Made by a program: the position numbers and the translations under genes
Source of the DNA: Pollenia angustigena
Lineage: Eukaryota; Arthropoda; Insecta; Diptera; Polleniidae
Direction: 5' to 3'
Assembly (NCBI GenBank): GCA_930367215.1
Contig: OV884060.1
Location: 205,223,253-205,287,252 of the forward strand
Length of the DNA stretch: 64,000 nt
The notes under the pieces: generated by a model
What the model was told of the DNA's origin: nothing
The model's database searches: none
The model's input: the letters and a program-made list of their open reading frames with translations, nothing else
In this document: positions 33,561 through 43,082 of the stretch, piece after piece
How the letters are laid out: each line of letters begins with the position of its first letter
Numbering within the stretch: the first letter of the stretch is position 1

Positions 33561-34713
33561 GGCGGTGCGCAAAATGACCCCAGGAAATATGGCTCCAAAA
33601 GGAAAATGAAAAACGGCCCCAAAATTTTACATGAGACACAACAACACGCAATTTTGGCGCAATTTTTTCGTTTTTTTTTGGGGTTATTTTTCATTTATTC
33701 GTTAGGGTGTTTTTGCATTTTAAGTGGAATGAAAAATGACCCCAATATCAAGGAATGAAAAATGGCCCAAATAAAATCACAATTTTTACTTTGGGGCTAT
33801 TTTTCATCTACTAATAAAAAATGCAAGTTTAAAAAAATGAAAAATCACCCCAAACATGTTTACACAAATTTTATAAAATTCTATGTAAAAGTTTCTAGGG
33901 ATAACATAAAAAACCCGAATTCTTATACCAAAGTAGAGAAAATCCTTGCCGGTTATGCAGAGATGCTTTAGTTAGCGAAGCCGGTGTTTGTTATACCATA
34001 GAGGAAAAAATTGTAGAGCCCGGCCGAAGGCCGGCTATTACGAAAAGAGTTCGTTATACCATAGAAAAGAAAATTCTTGCGCCCGGCCGAAGGCCGTCTT
34101 TGTAGTGAAGCTTTAGTGAGCGAAGCGAGTGTTCGTTATACCAAAGAGAAGAAAATCATTTAACCCAGCCGAAGGCAGGCTATACAGAGAAGCTTTAGTT
34201 AGCGAAGCCAGTATTCGTTATACCATAGAGAAAAAAATCCTTGCGCCCGGCCAAAGGCCGGCTATAACGTAGAGCTTTAGTAAGCAAAGCCAGTGTTCGT
34301 TATACCATAGAGAAAAAAATCCTTATGCATGGCCGAAAGCCCAAACGTGCTATCAATCGTACGATTTTTAAAACTGTATAAATTATCCGGATTTTGAAAT
34401 CGGGATTCTAAATTTGGGATTTTTAGTTTTGGGCATATGAACTCCACCGAAAATGTTTAATGTCACTTTCTTTGTGTTCTTTTTTGGGGTTAAAATTCAT
34501 TATAAATTTTGAGGTGATTTTTCATAATGAAGAATAACCCCAAATTTAGGGTCATATTTCATTTTATTTTTAGGGTTATTTTTCATTTTTTTGGGGTAAT
34601 TTTTCATTAAAAAAATGGGGCCATATTGCATTATGAAAAATAGCCCCAAATTTGGGGTCAATTTTCATTTATTTTTTGGGGCCATAATTCCTGGGGCCAT
34701 ATTTCGCAGCGCC
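33561..34713. mobile_element. 1.15-kb element with 9-bp target duplication (Mutator-like)
   Basis: Ends GGCGGTGCGCAAAATGACCC and (inverted) GGCGCTGCGAAATATGGCCCC. TGAATATAT is duplicated exactly on both sides (33552-33560, 34714-34722); 9 bp is the usual duplication of Mutator-like elements. Both flanks of the interior are built of GAAAAATGACCCCAAA-type words in both orientations; the middle is the ~82-bp module array. No transposase. It split a piggyBac-like coding segment. Confidence 0.88.
33945..34345 (+). repeat. ~82-bp module array with GGCCGAAGGCC hairpin
   Basis: Consensus: GCCCGGCCGAAGGCCGGC, TATACAGAGAAGCTTTAGTTAGCGAAGCC, AGTGTTCGTTATACCATAGAG, AAAAAAATCCTT. Hairpin centres at about 34025, 34087, 34168 and 34250, with decayed ones near 33949 and 34334. 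Spacing is 82-85 bp except one shortened unit of 62. Each unit can form two stems: CGGCC-GAA-GGCCG and GCTT...AAGC. Related single or double modules occur at 41205-41275, 51690-51910, 58553-58645 and 59066-59165. Confidence 0.85.
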
Positions 34714-35002
34714 TGAATATATAGCGTCGGAGGACAACGATTCATCTACAACTGAAGAACAGTGCTTAGGCGATATGGAGTCCAGTTCTGATGACGATAT
34801 CGGTCCCGACGACGTGGAAGAAGATTGCCTAATTGCAGTAACACCTGCTACTGAGAAAATATGGACGGTTGACGGCAGTTCCCAGCCACGAAAAGAATTG
34901 CCTCCAGAATACAATCCGTCTGTGCTTTGCGATATAAATCGAGGCTCCAGTGAATTCGAAACCTTTTTGAAATTGTTTCCTCGAAGTTCCACTATGTTTT
35001 AA
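34714..35002 (+). pseudogene. piggyBac-like transposase N-terminal fragment
   Basis: The frame reads EDNDSSTTEEQCLGD, then MESSSDDDIGPDDVEEDCLI, a W-containing linker, ELPPEYNPSVLCDI and SSEFETFLKLFPRSSTMF before TAA. An acidic N-terminal tail followed by a proline/asparagine stretch and an F..LFP motif is the layout at the start of piggyBac-type (DDE_Tnp_1_7) transposases. The frame continues left of the 1.15-kb insertion as NSGSEYI at 33541-33560. The catalytic domain is gone. Recognition is by motif memory, without a search. It could alternatively be a domesticated fragment. Confidence 0.45.
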
Positions 35003-35018
35003 GTGTTTTACACCCTAT

Positions 35019-35286
35019 CATATCGACCCCTTACCGCGAAAATAATGTAAGCGCCAAAAATCAAATTTTACAGGAGAGAGCTTTTTTGTTTTCTTTCATA
35101 TTAATTTCGTATGAAATTTGTCGCTTACACTAAAATAGATTTTGCTATAAAATCGTAACGGTACATTATGTGACCATGATATTTTACGAGATGATGCAAG
35201 TGTTGCCAATAAAGTCATTTATTAAAAAAAAACGAAAATTGAAATTCATGTCGCTTACGTTATTTTCGCTGTTAGGGCTCGATATG
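35019..35286. mobile_element. 268-bp MITE 'CATATCGACCCCTTACCGCG'
   Basis: CATATCGACCCCTTACCGCG... continues AAAATAATGTAAGCG and is inverted at CGCTTACGTTATTTTCGCTG...CTCGATATG. A half copy of its interior (GAGATGATGCAAGTGTTGCC) lies inverted at 51620-51660. Confidence 0.85.
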
Positions 35287-35429
35287 TAAATCTTTTTATA
35301 AATCAATAAAATTGATGAACTTTTTCTAGTGAGTTTTTTTAATATGTGCACTGCTGGGACATTTTATCCCAAATTTTAATTAAAAAACACCGACTGGGAT
35401 TATATATCCTAGCGCACCCAGCGCCTCTG

Positions 35430-35720
35430 GTGACGAAATCTGAAATTCTGGCGTGGTAAAGTTATTAACTTTTTTATATTCTTTAAGGTTCACCTAGTGC
35501 CAATATTGCATTTCCAGCAATTTTTTGTCGGTTCGAAAGGGATAAGGAACATACATATATTCTCGAGTCGAGTCGATTTAAACTTGTCCGTCTGTTAAAA
35601 ACTCGCTCACTTTCGAACAACTCAACGGCAAAGAATAATTTTGACGTCAAATGGTTCCTAGTTCTCCTAAGCAGTTTTGGATTTAAATCCAGCATAATTG
35701 ATTCAGTAGGAGAACCCAAA
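35430..35720 (-). repeat. Dispersed repeat R1, inverted fragment
   Basis: Inverse of 48420-48640: CTCGCTCACTTTCGAACAACTC, CCTAAGCAGTTTTGG, CCTACTGAATC-like words, and the CCGTCTG word. No coding. Confidence 0.7.
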
Positions 35721-36000
35721 TGTGGAACATCCCTAAAAAAATATAAAATTTTTTTTTAAACAAAACTAACACACTTTGGGGACAGAATGCACAAATTCAC
35801 ATTAATTTTTGCACAATTTCGTTTTATATGACAATAAATCATACCACGAAATTTTGTAAAGATCGGTTCATACTTTAACATGTGCCATATATAAAGCCAA
35901 CACTCTTGGTTAACATTTTGGTACGCCTAAAACCGTAACGAATAATGCTATTGTAATAAAATGTCGTCTTTCTTAGTTTCAAATTATTATAAATCACTTA

Positions 36001-36132
36001 ATCCCGTTTTCACTTACCGATAGCTAAAAGTAAACTTTGTGGTAGGTTAAAGTAAAGTTGTAATACTGGAATACTTTTTATACGGCCGATAAAATCCTAC
36101 CTTTAGCAATCGGCAAGTTGTGAAAACGGGCC
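36001..36132. mobile_element. 132-bp MITE with TTA flanks
   Basis: ATCCCGTTTTCACTTACCGATAGC is inverted at GCAATCGGCAAGTTGTGAAAACGGGCC; TTA on each side (35998-36000, 36133-36135). Confidence 0.8.
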
Positions 36133-36179
36133 TTAGTAAATTTGTACTTAATCGACCTTTTAATATTTTAACCAAATTT

Positions 36180-36480
36180 GGATTTTTTTTTTAAATCAGG
36201 CTCAAGTTAATCAAATTTAATTTTATTAAATTATTTTACTGAAGGAAAGAATTGTACAACATAAAATAAATTTTAATTTACTGATCATTTTTATTCTTAA
36301 GTGAACGGGGGGGGGGGGACTGAACTCCGGTCGAATTTACATGTTTCGAGAATACCCACATTCTAATCATCAGAGTTCTTTGTATCATGTTGTAAAATTC
36401 CTTCTTCATTAAAATAGTTTAATGACAATTAAATTAAAAGATTTTGAGCCTGATTAAAAATAAAAATCATTTTAAATCAC
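36180..36480 (-). mobile_element. tRNA-derived SINE, copy 2, foldback arrangement
   Basis: 36180-36340 matches the copy at 17440-17570 (AAATCAGGCTCAAGTTAATC, GAAAGAATTGTACAACAT, a decayed tRNA-like head around 36315-36385). 36385-36470 repeats the body in the opposite orientation (CATGTTGTAAAATTCCTTC ... GAGCCTGATTAAAAAT). A G-run of thirteen lies at 36307-36319. Confidence 0.6.
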
Positions 36481-36753
36481 GTTGTCACATTTCGTGAAAG
36501 TCGGTCAATTATTTACCATAGGTTCTATGTAAAGCCCACTTTTGGAAAACACTTAAGTACGCTTTTGTAGTGAAATTTCCCAATAAAAAATTTTGTCATT
36601 TTGCGAAGCACTAAAGGTACATTTAAAAAAATAAGCGCACAATTATGCGCTACGCAATAAGACATACAGAAATGCAGTAAAGTAAGTGAAAGAACTCTCA
36701 ACAACTTTTATAAAAAAAAAATAACATTTCAAGTGCTACGGCATTCCCTTACT

Positions 36754-36979
36754 ACGAAGCAGGTTTGTAAGGGAGAATACTAAAAGATAACTGTATCAAA
36801 ACATTCAATGTGTAAAGCTGATCGTTACATCCAACAATTTTTATGTGCGCTGAATAATGCGCTTTATGTGTCAAAAATGTATTGCTTCAAAGTGGGAACT
36901 CGCCATATAAAATTCATGTCTTCCGTAAGCGCAATGGTAAGCGAAACTTTTATGTTTCTCCCTTACAAACCTGCTTCGT
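36754..36979. mobile_element. 226-bp MITE 'ACGAAGCAGGTTTGTAAGGG'
   Basis: ACGAAGCAGGTTTGTAAGGG is exactly inverted at CCCTTACAAACCTGCTTCGT. Interior AT-rich; two overlapping frames across it are accidental. Confidence 0.8.
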
Positions 36980-37550
36980 TGGAAGCTCCATTTTTTATTG
37001 GTTTAATTTAGTTGATAAGTTCATAAGATTAGAATTCACAATGCCAAGTTTCGCGAAAATCGGTTTATAATAAATCATAGGCCCTATATAAAATTCATTC
37101 TCGGAATAATGCTTATATGCAAAAATTTGTTCTGGCGAAGTTCATTAATGCTAGAAGTCACACAGCCCTTTTTGTATTTGTAAGGTCAGATTTTATTTAT
37201 ATTGGTTCATAATTGTTAGATGAGTGAAGTGTGGGTGAAGGGTGCCGAAATATCGACATAGCCTAATTTTTAATTTTGAGCTTTTAGCTTTTCTTTTACT
37301 CGTTTTCAAAGTATCTTAGAAATTCAAACAAACAAAACTTAAATTTATCCTAAAGTTTATAGTTTTCTTTTCAAGTTCATTACAAGTGAAGCATGACTCT
37401 AATGGCTATTAAATGAGTGAATGAAAGTTTAGTTGAACTAAACTTAAATGTATATGTAGTTTAAACTGAATTGCAAGTCAGTAAGTCAGTGCCCTATATA
37501 AAGGGTGGTCCAACCCTCATGCGAGATGTTAATTGTGAGTCACACCTTAA

Positions 37551-37678
37551 CATAGGGTCTTCACCTGACAATTTTTTGTCATAATTAACGTCAAACTTCA
37601 TATAAAAATTTTAACGTTTTTTTTTATATGGACTTTGACGTTTGGTATGACAAAAAATTGTCAGGTGAAGACCCCATG
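37551..37678. mobile_element. 128-bp MITE with TAA flanks in mariner 5' UTR
   Basis: CATAGGGTCTTCACCTGACA... is inverted at ...TGTCAGGTGAAGACCCCATG. TAA at 37548-37550 and 37679-37681. Copy 1 of the mariner lacks it at the matching place. Confidence 0.9.
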
Positions 37679-37985
37679 TAACGTCAAGTTTTTTGCCCAA
37701 CTTAATTTGACATTTCTTTGCTTCAGTGTTTGACAAAATTCAACCATGGAGAGGTACACAATTGAGCAGAGCGTTAAGATAATTGAAGCCTTTAACGAAA
37801 ATGGGCGTTCAAGTCAAAATTCATTTCGTGCACTTCGTGATTTTTGGTCGGCATAATGGATTCGTTAACAACCAGAATTGCCGCGTTTGGGCAAATGAGA
37901 ATCCCACGGGTGATCGTTGAAAAGTCGATGCATCCACAAAGAGTAACTGTTTGGTGCGGTTTATGGGCTGGCGGTGTCATCTGCT

Positions 37986-38229
37986 GCCTTATTCTGAAAT
38001 TCGCTTAGCTAAAGCTAAATCTCGATCGCTAAAATGCCTTAGAGAATACAAAATCGAACATTTTTAGCGATAATATTAAAAGCTAAAATTGCGGCGAATT
38101 CAATTTTTATGGCATTGCCAAATTTAGCAATGCACGTAACAGAATTGCATTCGTAGCCAAAAATCGCTAAATCAACTTTATAGATTTTTAGCGATAGAGA
38201 TTTAGCTTTAGCGAATTACGGAATACGGC
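37986..38229. mobile_element. 244-bp MITE inside the mariner transposase
   Basis: GCCTTATTCTGAAATTCGCT... inverted at ...GCGAATTACGGAATACGGC; interior has repeated GCTAAA/TTTAGC words. TGCT on each side (37982-37985, 38230-38233). It lies between the GGVI and FF residues of the conserved GGVIGPFF block. Confidence 0.85.
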
Positions 38230-38765
38230 TGCTGGCCCGTTCTTCTTCGAAAATGAGGTCGGTCAAGCAGTTACCGTGAATGGTGTTCGCTATCACGAGA
38301 TGACAACGGACTTCTTGAGGCTATGGACCTGGACGATATATGGTACCTACAGGAGGCCACTTGCCACACAGCCAACGAAACAAAGTCTCTTTTGCCCGAG
38401 AAATTCAATGGTCGTGTTATCTCACGCCGTGGCGATGGTAATTGGAGGTCACGATCATTTGATTTTACACCGTTCGACTTCTTTCTTTGTAAATATTTAA
38501 AAGAAAAAGTGTACGTCAATAAGCCAAGAACAATTTAAGAGCTAAAGTATGCGATAATTTGGCATATTAACGACATTGAACCTCAATTGTGTCTCAGAGT
38601 CATTAAAAATATAAACCATCGAATAGAGTTATGCCACCGAATACGTGGCGAGCATTTGGCCGATATTTTGTTTCACACGTTAATGTCATAGATCCTTCTA
38701 TTATAAAATCAAATATTAAGATAATTCTCTGAAAACCTTTTGTGTTTTTTTTTTACAATTTATGT

Positions 38766-39464
38766 AGATTTAAAAATAATATTGGGGCAATACTGCAATA
38801 AATGTTGCCAAATTCATATGATTTGTATTGACAGTTTAAACGCTAAATTTCATGCGTTCAGTAATGGTTTATATGTTTACTGATTTATAGATTTTCTGGT
38901 AAAAACACATTTTAAATAGGAAAAAATAGTTTAACTTGCACTGATCTCTTTTCCCTTAATTTTGGCCATAAAACTGACCCTCATAATTAACATTAATAAA
39001 AATCTTTCTGCCGTTAGGTAAATTTTTAGATACACACAAGTTTTAAGCTTAAAATTAAATAATATGTATTAAATTTAACTTACAAGTAGGTACACAAAAA
39101 AAAAATTATCCAATTTGCAGGCAGCGTTTGTACTCGAACTGAAAAACACTGATTTGAGATTTACACAAAAACACTTTAAAGACACATTTAACAACGTTTT
39201 TAAGGTCATACACAGTTTTAAATCACCAAGTAGATTTTGTTTATTATTTAAAATTTTTTCTTTATTTTAACATTTAATTAAAAATTATTTTTTTTATTAT
39301 CAACATTTTTTTGTGAATATGACCGACCAGCCTTAAAAAAATGTATTGAACATATTTTTTTTTTAAACTATTTTCAACATCATTATTGCGATGGTTGTTT
39401 TAATTTTTAAACAATTTTTTATTATATTATTTATTTAATTTTTTTTTTTTTTTTTAAGAAAAAA
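38766..39464. other. AT-rich DNA, probable intron start of the minus-strand exon
   Basis: Long poly-T runs, no gene. If the exon at 39471 is real this is the beginning of its first intron. Confidence 0.4.
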
Positions 39465-39470
39465 ACTCAC

Positions 39471-40100
39471 TTTTTAATAAATTTCAATTATTCATAAAAA
39501 TTTTTGATGTTTTTATTTTCTTGCTGTTGCTGTTGCAGTTTTGTTTGTTAAGTTTTTTTTTTTATTATTTGTTGTAAATTTTTCTTGCACAATTCTTGTG
39601 AATACAATTTTTTTTTTAATCTTCTTTTTTTTTCTTTTTTTTGCAAAATTTTTTTTATTCAGTTAAATAACTCACGCGATTTTCGCAACAAAATTCAAAA
39701 CTAATTCAATTTAAAACCGAATTTCCGCGCTTACTACGAAAAAAAGACGCCCGAATATTTGTTTTTATTTTTTAATATTATTAAAATATTGGCAATTGCA
39801 CATGTGTTTTGAATTTTTCAATAAAAATACCCAACAATAAAAACAAACAAAAAAAATTTTTAAATAACAATGAAAAAATGCAGATGATAATAAGACGGCT
39901 TGAATTTTACACTCACAAAAATAAAAAACGCACACAAACTCAGACGCGCGTACTGAATTAACGTTTTTGTCGTTGTTGTTTCTTCTTTTTGTTTTTGTTC
40001 CTTGATATCCGTTAAAACGCGATTTTCTTACGCTTTTTAAACCAAACTGCATAAGATCATTATTAAGACTAAGCCCACAAATATCAGACAACGAGGAAAA
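39471..40100 (-). other. Possible 5' UTR exon on the minus strand
   Basis: Read on the minus strand: CpG-containing sequence (GTACGCGCGTCTGAG, AAATCGCGTGAG), AACAACAACGAC and CTGCAACAGCAACAGCAAG tracts, many A-rich stretches, then TTATTAAAAA|GTGAGTTTTT, a good splice donor at 39470. This is how long 5' UTR exons of dipteran developmental and neuronal genes look. No ATG-initiated frame of useful length. Start not defined; a TSS near 40080-40160 is plausible, where GCTCTCGTTTTGCTC lies. All inference from signals. Confidence 0.35.
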
Positions 40101-40760
40101 GACCTTTTTTTCTTTCTTAACGTTTTCGTCAAATCAAAGAGCGAATGTTACAGTGTGTACGCTCTCGTTTTGCTCTTAACATTTTTAAGGTGTAGAAATA
40201 AAATAAGCGAACAAAATTAAAACCATGTGTTTTTAGTATTTCTATCTTTCAGAGTCATATCTTTGTACTAGCAGATACAATAACAAAAAAAAAAAAAAAG
40301 TCTTTTGCAAATCTTTTCGAACCACATCAACACACATGTAGAAACTTTTAGCTAACACTTACACATGCAAGCGGTACGTAAAAGAAATAATGATGCCAGA
40401 TTAGTTGAGATTTTTGGTAATTCCGGCGATTTTATATATGATTAACTAAAAAAATAATTCATAATATGTAAAACGAAAAATTTGCCAAGTTCATACATTT
40501 TTTTTTATAATTCTAAAAATGTTCTTTTGAAAAACAAGACTCTTCAGAGGCATTTGAAAATTAAAATGACGGCTATTCTTGACAAAGCGCCTTCTGGACG
40601 TCCAGAATGGAATCAATTCTTAAAAAGCACTTATAAGGCATGACGAGATGACCCGCTTAGATGCAATAGTTTCTGTATATTGCCAATAGTTCTATACTAC
40701 TAAAACAATTTTTCAATCGTTCCTTTACTTTTTCGCATCTTGAAAGCAATTTCGCTATTA

Positions 40761-40850
40761 ACCCTGGAAATAATGCGACTAGTCCATACACGCATGTAAA
40801 ATGTGGCCCATAAGGGACTAAGTCCAAATGTAACCAAAATGTAATGTGTG
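40761..40850. mobile_element. Truncated copy of the CCCTGCAAATAATA MITE family
   Basis: ACCCTGGAAATAATGCGACTAGTCC ... AAGTCCAAATGTAACC matches the left end of the copy at 61476-61849. It stops where the G-run element begins. Confidence 0.65.
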
Positions 40851-40858
40851 GAAAAAAC

Positions 40859-41447
40859 GGGGGGGGGGGGGGGGGGTGCTTTAAAACCATGGTAGATAAG
40901 GCCATGATAACATTATTGCTCAATTGAATGGGAGATAAAGCCATAATGGCCTTATTGCCCAGTCATTGAGAGTTAAGGTCATATTTAAAATTTTGCAAAA
41001 TGAGAGATAAAGCCATATTTTTTTTTTTTTGCAAATGAGAGATAAAGCCATATTTTTCAGAAAATTGTTATGCATGGTGTAAACATTCTGTAAAAGGGAA
41101 AATCCTTAGTTATCATCGAAAAACATTTTTTTATTCTTGTGATGCACGCAGGAAAACTTTATTCAGCCAAGTCACCTGCCGTTCTACTGGAGGAAAAAAC
41201 CCCTAAGCACGACCACAGGCCGTCAAGCAGAAAAACTTTAGTATGCGAAGCCAGATTTCAATACTTAACTTTAGTGTCTCTGGAACTGAAATGAGAGATA
41301 AAGCCATTTTCTATGGCCATGATGGCTTTATCTCAAATTCAAATGAAAAAAAAAACAAAAAAGGCTTTTTCTCCCTTATGAATGGGAGATAAAGCCATCA
41401 TGGCCTTATCTCACTTGGTATTAAAGCACCCCCCCCCCCCCCCCCCC
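40859..41447. mobile_element. Element bounded by G-run and C-run, GAGATAAAGCCAT words
   Basis: Eighteen G then TGCTTTAAAACCA at the left; TGGTATTAAAGCA then nineteen C at the right. The word GAGATAAAGCCAT or its complement ATGGC(C/T)TTATCTC occurs about nine times. The middle (41205-41275) has one module of the GGCCGAAGGCC type (ACAGGCCGTCAAGCAG, ACTTTAGTATGCGAAGCCAG). No coding. Confidence 0.8.
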
Positions 41448-41767
41448 TTCATACTTTAATAGTTTATTCCTTCAATATTTTCCAGGAATATTTTCTATGC
41501 ACCATCAGAATTTTTGCTTGTATATTTCTATTACGAGGCTTCCTTTAGCTATCCTTTGGCTAGCAATGAAGTAAATTGTAAATAAAATTTATACAACTAT
41601 TAGATACCAAAAGAATGCATTTCCTGGCCCGCTACGGCATTCTTTGTATCTTATAACTGGGTAGTGCTTATTGTAAATTTTATGTATTTAACTTAAATAT
41701 TTAAACAAATAGAATCTGGGAATTTATTTCTCATGGTGAGTAAGTACAATTTATAATGTATGTATAT

Positions 41768-42150
41768 TTAAGATAATGTAAAAACAATTCTAAAAATTAT
41801 TTTATTATTTTTTTGCCACGCTTAGAAATACCGCCCTTTTAGTTTTTTGTTAACTGTGCCGCCATTTTCTACAGAAGTTGTATCAAAATAACACAGCTTC
41901 ATTTTAGTTCAAAAATATTTAGCGTTTGGGAGGGTATAAACCGAGCTTTTGAAAGACATGACTAGAATTTGCGTCGTATAAAAAAACTATTAAGGATAGA
42001 AATGTAGCCCTTACAGAGCCATGAACACCGATATACTAAATGTTATGATCGGACTAAAAATTGCGACACAGTGAACAAAAACCTAAAAGGGCAGTATTTC
42101 TAGACGTGGCAAAAAAATTATTTTTGGAATTGTTTTTACATTATCTTTAA
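41768..42150. mobile_element. 383-bp foldback element with ~95-bp arms
   Basis: TTAAGATAATGTAAAAACAATTC ... TTGCCACGCTTAGAAATACCGCCCTTTTAG is inverted at CTAAAAGGGCAGTATTTCTAGACGTGGCAA ... TTATCTTTAA. Confidence 0.85.
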
Positions 42151-42212
42151 TCCTTGGGGGGGACTGACAAAAAATTTTTTTTCGAACCACTCTAGGTTCA
42201 CTCGACTCATTA

Positions 42213-43079
42213 CACTACGTGACAATTTTTTGACCAAATGAATTTGACATCTAGTCTTTATGTAAAATTGTCCGCTGAATCCGAATATGAAGTCAGAATT
42301 GTCAAAAGTAGAACAGTTTTCGAGATATTCCAAAATAACCGTTATTTGTGCTTTTAAAAAAGATGCTGTGACTGAAATGCAAATATCCAAAAAATAAAAT
42401 TTTAGCATATTTCAATACGAACATTTTGTGCCCAATAGGAACCAGATCGGTGCAAAAATGACAAAGTTACAGAAGATTAATTGCATTAACCCACAACAAA
42501 TAAATATACAAAGTTTAATTTTTAGTAACAATAAATATTAAAAATTGCTTGAAAATATTGAATTTCTATGTGGGTTTACTTACTAAATCTTCTGTAGCTT
42601 TCTCATTTTTGTACTAGTCTATGTCTTGTTGGGCTCAAAATGTTCATATTAAAATAATCTAATGTCGCATGCAATAAAACATTAGGATTTTTAAATCATT
42701 GGTTTAAAAAAAAATAACTTGAAAAGAACAAAATTGAACAAAATCATAAAATTTTCAATGAAGCTCAAACTTTTGTCCCCTGTAACTCTGTTATTTCTTG
42801 ACCCATCTTCACAAGCAATCCATGGTTATTTTAGAAACTTTATAACCTTTCACTAAAAAGAAAGAATTACATAATCCGTTTACAATTGTTGAAGATATTT
42901 GCATTTCAGTCACATCATCTTTTTTAAAAACACACATAACGGTTTTTTTGGAATATCTAAGAAACTGTTCTACTTTTGACAATTCTGACTTCATATTCGG
43001 ATTCAGCGGACAATTTTACATAAAGATAAGCTGCCAGATTCATTTGGTCACGACTTTGTTGAAATTTTGTCACGTAGTG
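42213..43079. mobile_element. 867-bp foldback element with ~190-bp arms, TTA flanks
   Basis: CACTACGTGAC starts arms that run through TGTCCGCTGAATCCGAATATG and AGTAGAACAGTTT to GACTGAAATGCAAATATC, inverted in 42885-43079. TTA at 42210-42212 and 43080-43082. The frames at 42136-42408 and 42809-42994 (minus) are the two arms and not genes. Confidence 0.88.
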
Positions 43080-43082
43080 TTA

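Larger units (their letters stand above)
37501..38765 (+). pseudogene. DD41D (rosa-type) mariner, dead copy 2 with two MITEs
   Basis: Left end AAGGGTGGTCCAACC after TA matches copy 1; the right terminal repeat is lost to decay. Transposase from ATG 37746: MERYTIEQSVKIIEAFNENG, then (after an internal deletion) FVNNQNCRVWANENP-like, VTVWCGLWAGGVI, FFENEVGQAVTVNG, and the frame at 38323 with MDLDDIW, ATCHTANETKSLL, VISRRGD, FDFTPFDFFL, LKEKVYVN. The QQDG catalytic site is changed to LQEA. The spacing from that site to the third Asp (TPFD) is 41 residues, as in rosa elements. Two MITEs (37551-37678, 37986-38229) interrupt it. Confidence 0.88.

Noticed and set aside
33306..33651. Overlapping frames of 88, 73 and 95 codons on both strands near a possible piggyBac gene
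   Set aside because: None shows transposase motifs and they contradict each other; only the stretch continuing into 34714-35002 has support.
34020..34340. CRISPR-like array (regular spacing, palindromic core)
   Set aside because: The whole 82-bp unit is conserved, with no unique spacers, and the genome is clearly eukaryotic.
39765..40091. 108-codon minus-strand frame
   Set aside because: It has no ATG start (begins at TTG) and its second half is Phe/Cys-rich poly-T translation. The region is better explained as UTR-like.
42136..42994. Two minus-strand frames with similar protein words (SELSKVEQFLRYSKK and the like)
   Set aside because: They are the arms of the foldback element at 42213-43079.
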